Assembly: GCF_000244875.1 (NCBI RefSeq)
Contig: NC_016791.1
Span: forward strand, 1,865,001-1,929,000
DNA length: 64,000 nt
Reading direction: 5' to 3'
DNA from: Clostridium sp. BNL1100
GTDB taxonomy: Bacteria; Bacillota; Clostridia; Acetivibrionales; DSM-1351
The position numbers and the translations under genes were made by a program. The notes under the pieces are model-generated. The model was not told the origin of the DNA, searched no databases, and saw nothing but the letters and a program-made list of their open reading frames with translations. Position 1 is the first letter of the stretch. Each line of letters begins with the position of its first letter. This document shows positions 52,555 through 63,459 of the stretch, one piece after another.

Positions 52555-54318
52555 ATGTTTATTTTAACTACATTTAATGCTTTTTTAATGGTTTTACTTC
52601 TTACTTATGTATTTTACAGACTTTTAAAAACTAAAAAGGCTGTAACACTTGTTTCTTTCACAGTTCAGCTTTCAGCATTAACGATAGTAATTCTGTCTCT
52701 TGTGAATGATGTAAAAATCAGTAATAGTATAGAACTTTTTTATATTGGATTTGGGATATTAATTCCGTCATGTTTTATTTTATGGGATTACAGGTTAACA
52801 ATAAAAAGTCACAGAACTACAACAAGACACCAGGATTTTATAACAGTTGAAGATAAAATATTACCGCAAGTTGAAAATAGCTTGCCGGAATCCTCATCCG
52901 TCAGTACTGCCAAGATATGCCAAAGGGTTATGGATGTATTAGAAAATGAAGATTTTGTTGATGACACTATTGCAGAATTAAATTTACTGAAAGATGATTT
53001 ATTTTTGGGAATTAAAAAGAAGTTAATTCAAGCCGAGAACGGGTATAGTCAGGGAAATTTTGATTTTGCATACGAAATATATAAAAGTATGCTGGACATT
53101 ACACAAACTCCGGGGAATCTATTTTTTAACTATGGAAATGTATACTTTAAAAAAGGAATGTTCAGAGAGGCAGTCTCTTGCTATAGAAAAGTACTGGAGT
53201 TGAACGAGCAATTCGAAAAAAAATATCTTATTTATGTAAACTTGGGTATAACATACTTTAATATGGAAAAAACAGAACTCGCGCTGGAAAACTTCTTTAA
53301 GGCTCTGGAAATAAATCCTGAGTGTCCGACTGCAAAAGAAGGTATCGGCAGGATTTATACAACTACAGGTCGGCAAGCAGATGCGGTCATGTATTATGAA
53401 GATTTGCTGAAAAATGATGATAGCAATTATGAACTCTCATTATCACTGGGAAAACTTTTAGTTGAACTGGGCAATATTGATGAGGCGAAAGTACGTTTTG
53501 AAACATGTATTAAGAACAACCCCCAGCAGGCAGATGCCTATATCCTTCTTGGAAAGTTATTTATGACGGTGGGACAGTATTCTGAAGCTATTAAGGTTTT
53601 TAAAACATATATTACAATTAATGACGTTGATTATATAGGACATTATAACCTTGCAGAATGTTATTTTCAAAATAAAGAGTACAAAAATGCAATTGCTGAA
53701 TATATGCAGACCATAAGTCATAACCAGAAAAGTCACGAAAGTTTGTACAAGCTGGGTTTAATCTATGATGAAATTGATGAAATAGAAAAAGCAATAGATT
53801 GTTACAGAGCTGCAATTCAGTTAAAATCGGATTTTATAGATGCATATAACAACCTTGGAATAGTGTTTGCGAAAAGTCAAAGGCATGTTGAGTCTCTTGC
53901 CGCATATACTGCGGGAATAAAGCTGAATCCTGACAATTTCAGACTTTATTTTAACATGGGTGTTGTATTGTTTGAGCTGAAACGATATGAGGACTCTGCA
54001 GATGCATTTGTAAGAGCTGTTGAGTTGAATCCGGAGGACAAGGATGTTTATTACTATCTGGGTGCCTCATTAACCGAATTAAAGCAGTATGATGAAGCAA
54101 TCAAGGCATATGGAAAAGCACTTGATGACAGAATGCAGGAGGGCGAATTGTATTATAATATAGCAGCTGTTTATGCATTAATGAAAAAGCAGGATATTGC
54201 ATTAGATAATCTAAAGAAGGCAGTATGCAAGGATTCAGACATAAAACGGGAAATTACCCGGAACAGCGTTTTTGATTACATGAGAACAAATTCTGATTTT
54301 ATAGAACTGGTTTCGTAA
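52555..54318 (+). CDS. Membrane-anchored TPR protein
   Basis: A 587-residue protein with three N-terminal membrane helices (about 5-23, 29-50 and 58-80), a spacer, then about ten to twelve tetratricopeptide repeats (for example FFNYGNVYFKKGMFREAVSC; NLGIVFAKSQRHVESLAAYT). A protein-interaction scaffold on the cytoplasmic membrane; partners unknown. GTGGGGGTG lies upstream of the ATG. Confidence 0.9.
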   Translation: MFILTTFNAFLMVLLLTYVFYRLLKTKKAVTLVSFTVQLSALTIVILSLVNDVKISNSIELFYIGFGILIPSCFILWDYRLTIKSHRTTTRHQDFITVEDKILPQVENSLPESSSVSTAKICQRVMDVLENEDFVDDTIAELNLLKDDLFLGIKKKLIQAENGYSQGNFDFAYEIYKSMLDITQTPGNLFFNYGNVYFKKGMFREAVSCYRKVLELNEQFEKKYLIYVNLGITYFNMEKTELALENFFKALEINPECPTAKEGIGRIYTTTGRQADAVMYYEDLLKNDDSNYELSLSLGKLLVELGNIDEAKVRFETCIKNNPQQADAYILLGKLFMTVGQYSEAIKVFKTYITINDVDYIGHYNLAECYFQNKEYKNAIAEYMQTISHNQKSHESLYKLGLIYDEIDEIEKAIDCYRAAIQLKSDFIDAYNNLGIVFAKSQRHVESLAAYTAGIKLNPDNFRLYFNMGVVLFELKRYEDSADAFVRAVELNPEDKDVYYYLGASLTELKQYDEAIKAYGKALDDRMQEGELYYNIAAVYALMKKQDIALDNLKKAVCKDSDIKREITRNSVFDYMRTNSDFIELVS

Positions 54319-54421
54319 TTATTGTTTACTATAACCTTATTTGTGTTAAAATAACATAGAAAATATCAAATAACAAATAAGGTGGTACTAACAGATATAA
54401 CCGTTAGTATAAGGTGAATAA

Positions 54422-56476
54422 ATGAGTTTTTTACCCATAAGTTTTGAAGACATGAATGAAAAAGGCTGGGATCAGCTTGACTTTCTATATATAAGCGGGG
54501 ATGCTTACGTGGATCATCCCAGTTTCGGACATGCAATAATAACCAGAATCTTGGAAAGCGAGGGCTTCAAGGTTGGAATAATAGCCCAGCCCGACTGGAA
54601 AAACAGCGAGGATTTCAAAAAATTGGGAAGACCAAAGTATGGTGTACTTATATCCTCAGGGGTTATAGATTCAATGGTAAACCACTATACGGCCAGTAAA
54701 AAGAAAAGATCAACAGATTTGTATTCTCCGGGAGGAAAAGCCGGATACAGACCCGACAGGGCTGTCATAGTATATGCAAATAAGATTAAAGAGATATTTA
54801 AGGATACACCCGTTATAATCGGAGGACTTGAAGCAAGTCTTAGAAGATTTGCACATTATGACTACTGGGATGATAAAGTAAGGAGATCAATTCTTGTAGA
54901 TTCGAAAGCTGACCTTCTGATATACGGAATGGGTGAAAAGCCTATAACTGAGATAGCCAGATTGCTGAAAAAAGACGTTCCTGTCCATAGCATCAAGAAT
55001 TTGCGTGGCAGCGCATACCTTGCAAGATACGAAGAACTTCCGGCTGAAGTCAGGGAGGCAATCGATTCAAATGGAACTAAGAAAGTAGCTTTATTGCCCT
55101 CATTTGAAGCGGTACAGGAAAGTAAAAAAGTATATGCAGAAGCTTTCAAAATACAGTACAACGAGCAGGATGCGATAAGCGGAAGGACATTAGTACAACC
55201 CCACGGCGACAGATATTTGGTTCAGAATCCTCCTACAATGCCTTTATCAACCGCTGAATTGGACAGGGTTTATGCTCTTCAATACGAAAGGACATACCAT
55301 CCGGTTTACGAAAAGTATGGAGGAATTCCTGCAATTAATGAGGTGGAGTTCAGCATAACAAGTCACAGAGGCTGCTATGGCGGATGTTCTTTTTGTGCCT
55401 TGAATTTTCATCAGGGAAGGGTAATTCAAAAAAGGAGCCAGGCATCAATATTAAATGAGGCAAAGAAGCTCACCTGGACACAGGGGTTTAAGGGCTATAT
55501 ACACGATGTCGGCGGTCCTACAGCTAACTTCAGGAATGTTGCCTGCGAAAAACAGGTTAAAAGCGGCATCTGCAAAGAGAAACAATGTCTACATCCTGAA
55601 CCTTGTAAAAACCTGATAGTCGATCATTCTGAGTATCTGGAACTTTTACGTAAACTCAGGGCACTTCCTGATGTTAAGAAAGTATTTATCCGCTCAGGAA
55701 TACGTTACGACTACCTAATGCTTGACAAAAATGACGACTTTTTTACTGAATTATGTGAGCATCATGTCAGCGGTCAGCTTAAAGTTGCACCGGAACATGT
55801 AGTGGACAGGGTTTTAGAGAAAATGGGAAAACCAAAAAGACAGCTATATGATCGATTTGTAAAGAAATTTTATGATATAAATGAAAAAATTCATAAGGAA
55901 CAGTATCTCGTTCCATACTTGATTTCAAGCCATCCGGGGAGTGATCTTAATGCTGCCGTGGAATTGGCGGAATATCTAAAGCAGCAGGGATATATGCCTG
56001 AACAGGTTCAGGATTTTTATCCGACACCAGGAACACTTTCAACATGTATGTTCTATACAGGTTATGATGCAAGGAACATGAAGAAGGTATATGTGCCAAA
56101 AACACCGAAAGAAAAAGCCATGCAAAGAGCCCTGCTACAATACCGTAAAAAGGAAAATTACCATCTTGTAATAGAGGCGCTAAAGGAAGCACATAGGGAA
56201 GACCTTATCGGATTTGGCCCGAATTGTCTTGTAAAACCTTTAAGAGGCAAGCAGTATGGTAATACACCCAATAAAGGAAAAACAGCGGGTGAAGGCGGCA
56301 AGGGAAGAATTTCAAGAGGAGAAAATAAAGCGAATACTGGAAAAGGTGGAAAATCTACAAAGCAAACATTTAGGGAAAATAGTAACAAAAATAGAAAACA
56401 AAGTAGTAAGACAGCCTATACAAATGCTAAATCAAAATCGGGTGACATGAAAAATTTGACAAGAAAAAAACGATAA
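54422..56476 (+). CDS. YgiQ family radical SAM protein
   Basis: A 684-residue radical SAM enzyme: N-terminal DUF3362-type/B12-binding-like region, SAM cluster motif CYGGCSFC near 320, then [20 protein letters not shown]. YgiQ/UPF0313 proteins are widespread, with unknown substrate. The last 80 residues are a basic, low-complexity Gly/Lys/Asn/Ser tail not seen in the core family, which might bind RNA or ribosomes. Followed closely by folD. Confidence 0.93.
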   Translation: MSFLPISFEDMNEKGWDQLDFLYISGDAYVDHPSFGHAIITRILESEGFKVGIIAQPDWKNSEDFKKLGRPKYGVLISSGVIDSMVNHYTASKKKRSTDLYSPGGKAGYRPDRAVIVYANKIKEIFKDTPVIIGGLEASLRRFAHYDYWDDKVRRSILVDSKADLLIYGMGEKPITEIARLLKKDVPVHSIKNLRGSAYLARYEELPAEVREAIDSNGTKKVALLPSFEAVQESKKVYAEAFKIQYNEQDAISGRTLVQPHGDRYLVQNPPTMPLSTAELDRVYALQYERTYHPVYEKYGGIPAINEVEFSITSHRGCYGGCSFCALNFHQGRVIQKRSQASILNEAKKLTWTQGFKGYIHDVGGPTANFRNVACEKQVKSGICKEKQCLHPEPCKNLIVDHSEYLELLRKLRALPDVKKVFIRSGIRYDYLMLDKNDDFFTELCEHHVSGQLKVAPEHVVDRVLEKMGKPKRQLYDRFVKKFYDINEKIHKEQYLVPYLISSHPGSDLNAAVELAEYLKQQGYMPEQVQDFYPTPGTLSTCMFYTGYDARNMKKVYVPKTPKEKAMQRALLQYRKKENYHLVIEALKEAHREDLIGFGPNCLVKPLRGKQYGNTPNKGKTAGEGGKGRISRGENKANTGKGGKSTKQTFRENSNKNRKQSSKTAYTNAKSKSGDMKNLTRKKR

Positions 56477-56529
56477 AATAAAATGTAATAGTTATAAAAA
56501 ATACTTAGGAAAAAGGAAAGGAAGAAACC

Positions 56530-57384
56530 ATGTCTGCCAAAGTTTTGAATGGAACTGAGCTTGCGGCAAAAGTCAAGTCTGAGCTAAAAGCAAAAATAGA
56601 CAAATTGAAGTTAAAGGGTATAAATCCCGGACTTGCAGTTATTATTGTAGGCGATGACCCTGCGTCAAGGGTATATGTAAACCACAAAAAGAACGATTGT
56701 GCTGAAATCGGTATTAAATCATTTGAATACGCACTTCCTGCAAGTACCTCAGAAGAAGAATTACTGAGTTTAATAGAAACATTGAACAATGATGCTACTG
56801 TAAATGGTATACTTGTTCAGTTGCCGCTACCAAAGCACATAAATGAAGATAAGGTTATTGCAGCAATAAGCCCCGATAAGGATGCCGATTGTTTCCATCC
56901 TATGAATGTTGGAAAGCTCATGATTGGAAAACCTGAATTCCTACCATGCACTCCGGCTGGGGTTGTGGAATTGCTGGAAGAAAATAATATAGAAATATCA
57001 GGAAAGAACTGCGTTGTAGTTGGCAGGAGCAATATTGTGGGAAAGCCACAGGCGATTTTGCTTCTTGCCAAAAATGCAACCATAACCATATGCCACTCCA
57101 AAACTGCCAATATTCAGGAAGTCTGTAGAAGTGCAGATATTCTGATAGTTGCCATTGGGAAATCGGAGTTTATCAAACCCGAATTTGTAAAACCGGGTGC
57201 AATTGTTATTGATGTAGGCGTGTCAAGGGGAGCAGACGGAAAACTGGTTGGGGATGTTCAATTTGCGGAGGTTTCGGAAATAGCATCTGCAATTACAAAG
57301 GTAACAGGCGGAGTTGGCCCTATGACCAGAGCCATGTTGATGAAAAATACATATAAGGCAGCATTGTTACAAAACAGTCTATAA
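56530..57384 (+). CDS. folD: Methylenetetrahydrofolate dehydrogenase/cyclohydrolase FolD
   Basis: A 284-residue bifunctional C1-folate enzyme. Catalytic YVNHKKNDC with the key Lys, VNGILVQLPLPKHINE, GRSNIVGKPQAILLL and GGVGPMTRAML are all present. It interconverts 5,10-methylene- and 10-formyl-tetrahydrofolate with NADP. Standard length. AAAGGAAAGGAAG precedes the ATG. Confidence 0.97.
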   Translation: MSAKVLNGTELAAKVKSELKAKIDKLKLKGINPGLAVIIVGDDPASRVYVNHKKNDCAEIGIKSFEYALPASTSEEELLSLIETLNNDATVNGILVQLPLPKHINEDKVIAAISPDKDADCFHPMNVGKLMIGKPEFLPCTPAGVVELLEENNIEISGKNCVVVGRSNIVGKPQAILLLAKNATITICHSKTANIQEVCRSADILIVAIGKSEFIKPEFVKPGAIVIDVGVSRGADGKLVGDVQFAEVSEIASAITKVTGGVGPMTRAMLMKNTYKAALLQNSL

Positions 57385-57831
57385 TTTCCTTGGTCAATAA
57401 TAACAAAAACTAAGGAATAGCGTTTGTACTTTTCATTCTTGACATAAAAATTAAATAAGTTTACAATTAAATTGATTATGGAGTAAGAGCCAGTTCGTAT
57501 TGTAGAGTTATATTAATTGATTATTAAGCTATTTAGGCTAATATATATATGCAGGTTTGTTTTATTAATGTTAAAAAAGCTTCAGCTGGGATTATTGTAA
57601 AAATTCTGGTATTATGCGTAGTTTAAATGACATATTTAGTAAAACGTCTCATATGTTTGAGTTTTATACATTATTTGTATCGGTCATAGCCATATACCGC
57701 TTAGTTATTATTATATTTTGCTATTCTACAGTACATAGGCCTTTGATAGGTTCATTTCTGCTTTTATTCCAATATTAATATGGTTATTGCGAATTATGAA
57801 ATTTGAGCTTTGAAAACTGAATAAGGAGGAG
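57385..57831 (+). promoter_or_regulatory. folD-rny intergenic region with promoter and long leader
   Basis: A hairpin TTCCTTGGT (57386-57394) / ACTAAGGAA (57409-57417) follows folD. A good promoter comes next: TTGACA 57439-57444, 17-nt spacer, TACAAT 57462-57467. From there to the rny start is about 360 nt without a gene, so rny would have a very long 5' leader unless a second promoter lies downstream. Confidence 0.65.
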
Positions 57832-59400
57832 GTGTTTAAGATAATAGTTAATATTTTAATAGGATTGGCCTGCGGATTAATTATTGCAGTTATTGCTTCT
57901 AAAATATTTTATGATAGAGGATTTGAGGCCAGAAAAAAGCAGGCAGAAGCCCAAATAGGCAGTGCCGAGCAGGAGGCCCAAAGAATTGTTGGAGAGGCTT
58001 TTAAACAAGGCGAGAATAAGAAGAGGGAAGCACTTCTTGAGGCTAAAGAAGAAATTCATAAAAGCAGAGTAGAACTTGACAGGGATATCAAGGATAGACG
58101 AAATGAGTTTATGAGGCAGGAAAGAAGGCTCGTTCAGAAGGAAGAAACACTCGACAAGAAAGTAGAAGCACTTGAACAGAAAGATGAAGCTTTAAATAAA
58201 AAACTGAAGGATATTGAAGTTTTGCAAGAGCAGTCCGAAGAGCTTGTTAAAAAGCAAACTGAAGAGCTCGAAAGAATTGCCGGATTATCTGTAGAAGATG
58301 CTAAAGAATACTTGCTTCGTAACATTGAAAACGAAGTAAAACATGAGGCTGCGGCACTTATAAAGGAAATTGAGTCTAACGCCAAGCAGGAAGCAGACCG
58401 CAAGGCAAAGGATATATTGGCAACTGCAATTCAGAAGTGTGCTGCCGATCATGTATCTGAAGCTACTGTTTCTGTAGTACCTTTACCTAATGATGAGATG
58501 AAGGGAAGAATTATCGGTCGTGAGGGTAGAAATATAAGGACTCTTGAGACCTTGACAGGAATTGATTTGATTATTGATGATACACCGGAGGCTGTAATAC
58601 TGTCTGGATTTGATCCTATACGAAGAGAGGTTGCCAGATTAACTCTTGAGAAGCTTATTCTTGATGGAAGAATTCACCCTGCAAGAATCGAAGAAATGGT
58701 TGAAAAAGCTAAAAAAGAGGTTGACAACACTATTCGTCAGGAAGGTGACAATGCAGCATTTGAAACAGGCGTGCACGGCTTGCATCCGGAACTTGTAAGG
58801 CTTTTGGGTAAACTTAAGTTCAGAACAAGTTACGGGCAGAATGTACTTAACCATTCCATAGAGGTATCTCACCTGGCAGGTATAATGGCTGCTGAACTTG
58901 GTGTTGATGTTCAACTGGCAAAAAGAGCAGGTTTGCTGCATGACATCGGGAAGGCTATTGACCATGAGGTGGAAGGTTCCCATGTTACTATTGGTGCCGA
59001 TGTGGCTAAGAAGTACAAGGAAAGTGCTGATGTGGTAAATGCCATTCTTTCTCACCACGGTGATGTAGAGGCGACAAATGTAGTTTCAGTTCTTGTACAG
59101 GCTGCGGATTCTATTTCAGCTGCAAGACCAGGTGCGAGAAGAGAAACACTGGAATCCTACATCAAGCGTCTTGAGAAGCTTGAAGAGATTGCAAACTCCT
59201 TTGAGGGAGTTGAAAAGTGTTTTGCAATTCAGGCAGGAAGAGAAATCAGAATTATGGTTAAGCCTGATGTTGTAAATGACGCAGATATAGTTCTGAAGGC
59301 AAGAGAAATAGTCAAGAAGATTGAAGATGAGCTTGAATATCCCGGACAGATTAAAGTTACTCTGCTAAGGGAAACTAGAGCTATTGAATATGCAAAATAA
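57832..59400 (+). CDS. rny: Ribonuclease Y
   Basis: A 522-residue membrane endoribonuclease that starts bulk mRNA decay: N-terminal membrane helix (about 3-23), a coiled coil (30-165), KH domain ([20 protein letters not shown]) and HD domain ([13 protein letters not shown]). GTG 57832 sits very close to AAGGAGGAGG; an ATA codon at 57841 would have better spacing, so the start is uncertain by three residues. A terminator follows, so it is probably monocistronic. Confidence 0.96.
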   Translation: MFKIIVNILIGLACGLIIAVIASKIFYDRGFEARKKQAEAQIGSAEQEAQRIVGEAFKQGENKKREALLEAKEEIHKSRVELDRDIKDRRNEFMRQERRLVQKEETLDKKVEALEQKDEALNKKLKDIEVLQEQSEELVKKQTEELERIAGLSVEDAKEYLLRNIENEVKHEAAALIKEIESNAKQEADRKAKDILATAIQKCAADHVSEATVSVVPLPNDEMKGRIIGREGRNIRTLETLTGIDLIIDDTPEAVILSGFDPIRREVARLTLEKLILDGRIHPARIEEMVEKAKKEVDNTIRQEGDNAAFETGVHGLHPELVRLLGKLKFRTSYGQNVLNHSIEVSHLAGIMAAELGVDVQLAKRAGLLHDIGKAIDHEVEGSHVTIGADVAKKYKESADVVNAILSHHGDVEATNVVSVLVQAADSISAARPGARRETLESYIKRLEKLEEIANSFEGVEKCFAIQAGREIRIMVKPDVVNDADIVLKAREIVKKIEDELEYPGQIKVTLLRETRAIEYAK

Positions 59401-59412
59401 TTAATTAAAATA

Positions 59413-59448
59413 AAATAAAAAAGCGTGGATTCCACGCTTTTTTATTTT
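59413..59448 (+). terminator. Terminator after rny
   Basis: AAAAAGCGTGGA / TCCACGCTTTTT hairpin with flanking A/T arms. Confidence 0.92.
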
Positions 59449-59582
59449 TAGCATGTATCCATTAAAGTGTTACTTTTTATTGATATATGTATTATAATTG
59501 TTATAGATTACGGCATTACGTACTTAAAAATGAATGTCTGTACATAATAATAATAGCTTAATTAAATTTTGGAGGCAAAGAA

Positions 59583-60377
59583 TTGAAGATACTTTTTATT
59601 GGTGATATTTTTGGAAACCCGGGAAGAAAGGCTGTAAAAGAATTTGTACCACAGCTAAAAAAGGAACTGGGAATAGATTTTTGTATTGCCAACGGCGAAA
59701 ACGCTGCTGCGGGAAGCGGCATAACCTATTTGATCGCTCAGGAGCTTTACAAGTCAGGTGTTGACTGTATTACACTGGGAAATCACACGTGGTCAAAGAA
59801 GGAAATTTTGAATTTTATAGACTCTGATGAAAATATTATTAGGCCGGCTAACTTGCCCGGAAATGTTCCGGGTAGAGGATACACCATACTGAAATCTAAT
59901 GGTAAAGAACTGGCTGTATTAAATCTTATGGGAAGGGTATACATGGATAGCATTGACTGTCCGTTTCAGGTTGCAGACAGAGAATTACAAGAAATAAAAT
60001 CAAAAACCAAGGCAGTTTTTGTAGATATGCATGCGGAAGCCACATCTGAAAAGTCTGCTCTTGCCTGGTATCTGGACGGAAGAATATGCTGTCTGGCAGG
60101 AACGCACACACATGTGCAAACTGCAGATGAGAGAATTTTGCCATGTGGTACTGCATTGATTTCCGACGTTGGAATGACAGGGCCTTATGACGGAGTAATT
60201 GGTGTCGACAAGGAATTGATAATTGAGAGATTTATTACCAGAATGCCTCAAAAATTCGATGTTGCTAAGGGACGGGTACAGTTTTGTGCTGTTCACTTAG
60301 AAGTTGATGAAAAAACCGGAAAATGTATTAAAATTGAGCGTATATTTAAAGTAGCAGATTCTTTAGACGGAAAATAA
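59583..60377 (+). CDS. ymdB: YmdB-type cyclic-nucleotide phosphodiesterase
   Basis: A 264-residue metallophosphoesterase (TIGR00282). Ligands: GDIFGNPGR with Asp, NGENAAAG, LGNHTWSK and GTHTHVQTAD. In Bacillus YmdB hydrolyses 2',3' and 3',5' cyclic nucleotides, binds near RNase Y and affects biofilm/motility switching; its gene follows rny there too. TTG start with GGAGGC upstream. Confidence 0.93.
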   Translation: MKILFIGDIFGNPGRKAVKEFVPQLKKELGIDFCIANGENAAAGSGITYLIAQELYKSGVDCITLGNHTWSKKEILNFIDSDENIIRPANLPGNVPGRGYTILKSNGKELAVLNLMGRVYMDSIDCPFQVADRELQEIKSKTKAVFVDMHAEATSEKSALAWYLDGRICCLAGTHTHVQTADERILPCGTALISDVGMTGPYDGVIGVDKELIIERFITRMPQKFDVAKGRVQFCAVHLEVDEKTGKCIKIERIFKVADSLDGK

Positions 60378-60388
60378 TGGGGGCATGA

Positions 60389-61216
60389 ATGATAGCAAGC
60401 AATGAAAAAATTACTTTGAAACAAAAGAAAGATTTAATATATATTCAGTTTCAAAACTTTAAAGAGTACGAGCATTTACTTACACACTGTTTTACTACAA
60501 GACTTGGAGGCGTGAGCCAGGGGGCGTTTTCTTCTTTAAACCTTAGCTTTAACAGGAATGACATCAGAGAAAATGTTAGCGAAAACTATAGGCGGCTGGC
60601 AGATGCAATTGGAGTTGATTACAATAAAATGGTTCTGTCGAACCAGATACATGATAACAAGATAAGATTAGTGGGTATTGAGGACGCAGGGAAAGGTCTG
60701 ACTTTAGAAAGTGACATTATAGGTTTTGACGGCCTTTCAACAAATCAACCGGGTATACCGCTGGTAACATTTTATGCTGATTGTGTTCCGGTATTATTTC
60801 TTGATCCGGTAAAAAAAGCTATAACAGCAGTTCACTCCGGCTGGAAAAGTACGGTAAAAAATATATCGTACGAAGCATTAGTGTTTATGAAAAATACGTA
60901 CGATAGCAATTATGAAGATATTATTGTGGCAATTGGGCCTTCCATATGTATGGATTGTTTTGAGGTAGGCAAGGAAGTATATGACGGATTCAAGGAAAAA
61001 TTCAGCTGGTGTGATAAATATACGGAATATAGAAACGGAAAGTACTACATTGGTTTGCAAAGAATTATAAAGCATGTTTTGGTGGAGACAGGTGTTCCGG
61101 AGAAGAATATTCTAATAAGTGATGTTTGTACGAAATGCAATACTGACCTTTTTTTCTCCTATAGGGGGGATAAAGGGAAAACGGGTGGTTTGGCAGCTGT
61201 TATGATGCTTAAATAA
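60389..61216 (+). CDS. pgeF: Peptidoglycan editing factor PgeF (YlmD/YfiH)
   Basis: A 275-residue protein of the multicopper-polyphenol-oxidase fold: HCFTTRLGGVSQGAFSSLNL, NQIHDNKI, ADCVPVLFLDP, AVHSGWKSTVKN with zinc His/Cys, and GPSICMDCFEVG. In E. coli it removes wrongly placed L-Ser from peptidoglycan precursors. The gene starts 12 nt after ymdB. Confidence 0.93.
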   Translation: MIASNEKITLKQKKDLIYIQFQNFKEYEHLLTHCFTTRLGGVSQGAFSSLNLSFNRNDIRENVSENYRRLADAIGVDYNKMVLSNQIHDNKIRLVGIEDAGKGLTLESDIIGFDGLSTNQPGIPLVTFYADCVPVLFLDPVKKAITAVHSGWKSTVKNISYEALVFMKNTYDSNYEDIIVAIGPSICMDCFEVGKEVYDGFKEKFSWCDKYTEYRNGKYYIGLQRIIKHVLVETGVPEKNILISDVCTKCNTDLFFSYRGDKGKTGGLAAVMMLK

Positions 61217-61258
61217 AATAAATATGTATTTGATAAGATTATTTGTTGGAGAAAAACA

Positions 61259-62905
61259 ATGACAAAATCCATGAGACTTATTTCTTTACTGATAATTACA
61301 GGGCTGATGCTTTCAGCATGTACTGTTAATCTTAATAAAAAATCTGCAAATCCGGTTGAGGATATTTATGAAGGTAAATATGATGTGTTGGACAAAGGCC
61401 CTGAAAAAGGCGGGTCAGTACGTTTGTTCAGTACACCTGTAGATACACTGAATCCAATTCTAACAAACAACCAGTATGTTCAGGATTTTTTGGGTTTGGT
61501 ATTTGAGGGACTTTATAAATTAGATGAGAAGCAGCAGCCTGTGCCTGCTTTAGCTCAAAGTACAGTAACCTCGGCTGATGGGCTAAAAATAACAATAACT
61601 TTAAAAAATGGTGTTAAGTGGCACGACGGCGCTTCACTTCAAGCCGGAGATATTGTGTTTTCAATAAATAGTATAATGGATGCTAAGAACAGCAGCGTAT
61701 ATGCGGCTGGCTTACAAAATATTGCATCTGCGTCAGCAGGTAAAAATAACTCGGTTGTAATTACTTTGAAAAAACCTGATGCTTTGCTGTTATACAGCTT
61801 GACTTTCCCAATTATACCAATGCATTATTATAATAAAGAGAAACTAAGCGAAAAAAATTCAAAGAAAAATCTTGCACCTGTAGGTACTGGGCCTTATGCT
61901 TTTGTAGCATATAATGCAAAAACAGGGGTAAAACTAAAAGCCAACGATGATTGGTGGAACAAAGGTGATTCTGAGTTGACGACTCCATATATCCAATCTG
62001 TGGAGGTTAAAATATTTCAGAATACCGGAAAAGCAACTAATGCCTTTCAATCCAGAGACGTTGATGTCGTAACGGCTGATTACAATGAGTTTAAAAAATA
62101 CATCGGTCGGACTGATATTTCACTTAAACGTTACCCCGGTAAAAACTATGAATTTTTATCGTTGAATATTACAAAAGGGCCAATGGCAAATAAGAGTTTG
62201 AGAAGTGCCGTAGCAGGCTTTATTGATAAGAAAAAGCTTATTGATGCTGCCGCATATGGCATAGCTGTACCGGCTGAATTACCCATTATACCTAACTCAT
62301 GGATAAACCAGCTGGTAAATATTGAACAGTATTCGGATTTAAAAAAGGCAAAACAGCTTATGACACAAAACGGATATGTTCTCTCGCGTAATAAATATGT
62401 AAGCAAAACAAACAGTAAAGCCTTTTCATTAAAGCTAATTGTTAATCAGGAAAATGTATTAAGAGTAAATACTGCTAATGCTTTAGCCGCTCAGCTGGCT
62501 AAAAATGGAATAACTGTAGAGGTTGAAAAGCTTACTTGGGAGAATGTGCAGAACAGAATAAAATCCGGTGCATATGATATGGCTTTACTGGGATATAAAA
62601 TTTCAACAAAACCGGATTTGTCTTTTGCTTACTCTACGGAAAATATAAAGACAGGGCTTAATACTGCAAAATACAGCAATCCTGCAGTCGATGGGTATCT
62701 ACAACAGATTTTAACCCAACCTGACGGTGAAAAACAAAAAAGTTTATATACGAACTTTTTAAAAACTGTTTTAGACGAAAGGCCATACATAGGCTTGTAT
62801 TTTATCAATGAGGGAGTAATGTGCAGTAAAAACATAAAAGGAGCTGTAAATCCAAATGTATGGAGCAGCTATAATGATTTTTCACAGTGGTATGTACCGC
62901 AATAA
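61259..62905 (+). CDS. Peptide-binding lipoprotein (ABC substrate-binding, family 5)
   Basis: A 548-residue lipoprotein: signal peptide with lipobox LSAC (Cys about 21), then an OppA-like SBP_bac_5 domain (TSADGLKITITLKNGVKWHD; PVGTGPYAFVAYN; VKLKANDDWWNKGD). It should bind oligopeptides or similar for an ABC importer, but no permease or ATPase gene is next to it. GGAGAAAAACA precedes the ATG. Confidence 0.92.
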   Translation: MTKSMRLISLLIITGLMLSACTVNLNKKSANPVEDIYEGKYDVLDKGPEKGGSVRLFSTPVDTLNPILTNNQYVQDFLGLVFEGLYKLDEKQQPVPALAQSTVTSADGLKITITLKNGVKWHDGASLQAGDIVFSINSIMDAKNSSVYAAGLQNIASASAGKNNSVVITLKKPDALLLYSLTFPIIPMHYYNKEKLSEKNSKKNLAPVGTGPYAFVAYNAKTGVKLKANDDWWNKGDSELTTPYIQSVEVKIFQNTGKATNAFQSRDVDVVTADYNEFKKYIGRTDISLKRYPGKNYEFLSLNITKGPMANKSLRSAVAGFIDKKKLIDAAAYGIAVPAELPIIPNSWINQLVNIEQYSDLKKAKQLMTQNGYVLSRNKYVSKTNSKAFSLKLIVNQENVLRVNTANALAAQLAKNGITVEVEKLTWENVQNRIKSGAYDMALLGYKISTKPDLSFAYSTENIKTGLNTAKYSNPAVDGYLQQILTQPDGEKQKSLYTNFLKTVLDERPYIGLYFINEGVMCSKNIKGAVNPNVWSSYNDFSQWYVPQ

Positions 62906-62937
62906 TTATATATTTAAAGAATGAATGGAGGACAAAT

Positions 62938-63429
62938 ATGCTTTGGGCGTTGATTATTATAGTGGGTTTTGCAATGGACAGACTAACAAAGGTTTGGGTT
63001 TTGGATAAAATCGCAGGTAACCCCGTAACCGTAATAAAAGATTTTTTTTACTTGAGGCATCTTGAAAACGAGGGCGCTGCTTTCAGTATTTTGCAGGGTA
63101 AAACTATTTTTCTTATTTTAATGGTATCCATAGTATCTTTGGCCATGTTATACTTTCTCATAAAGCATAAGCATAAGTTTTTGCGTCTTTCCTTGTCACT
63201 TATCCTGGGAGGTGCTTTGGGAAATCTGTACGATAGGATTTTCAGCGGTGGAAGCGTGGTGGATTTTCTGGAATTTCATTTTGGGTCATACGTTTTTCCA
63301 ACCTTTAATGTTGCGGATATATTAGTTGTAGTAGGAACAATTCTTCTTGCGATATATATATTGTTCTTGTACAAGGAAGAAAAGCCTGAAACTACTAAAC
63401 CAGAAAAAATTCAGAATGAAACAAAATAA
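62938..63429 (+). CDS. lspA: Lipoprotein signal peptidase
   Basis: A 163-residue four-helix membrane aspartyl protease. Catalytic Asp residues are in GNLYDR and FNVADI, with HLENEGAAFSIL near the N-terminal half. It cleaves the signal peptide of prolipoproteins, such as the one encoded upstream. ATG 62938 has TGGAGGAC upstream; the longer frame is rejected. RluD follows in the usual lspA-rluD order. Confidence 0.96.
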   Translation: MLWALIIIVGFAMDRLTKVWVLDKIAGNPVTVIKDFFYLRHLENEGAAFSILQGKTIFLILMVSIVSLAMLYFLIKHKHKFLRLSLSLILGGALGNLYDRIFSGGSVVDFLEFHFGSYVFPTFNVADILVVVGTILLAIYILFLYKEEKPETTKPEKIQNETK

Positions 63430-63459
63430 AATAAATCATACATGTTCACGGAGGTTGCT

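Noticed and set aside
56256-56450. 64-codon frame inside the ygiQ 3' end
   Set aside because: It is an alternate reading of the repetitive basic tail without a ribosome site.
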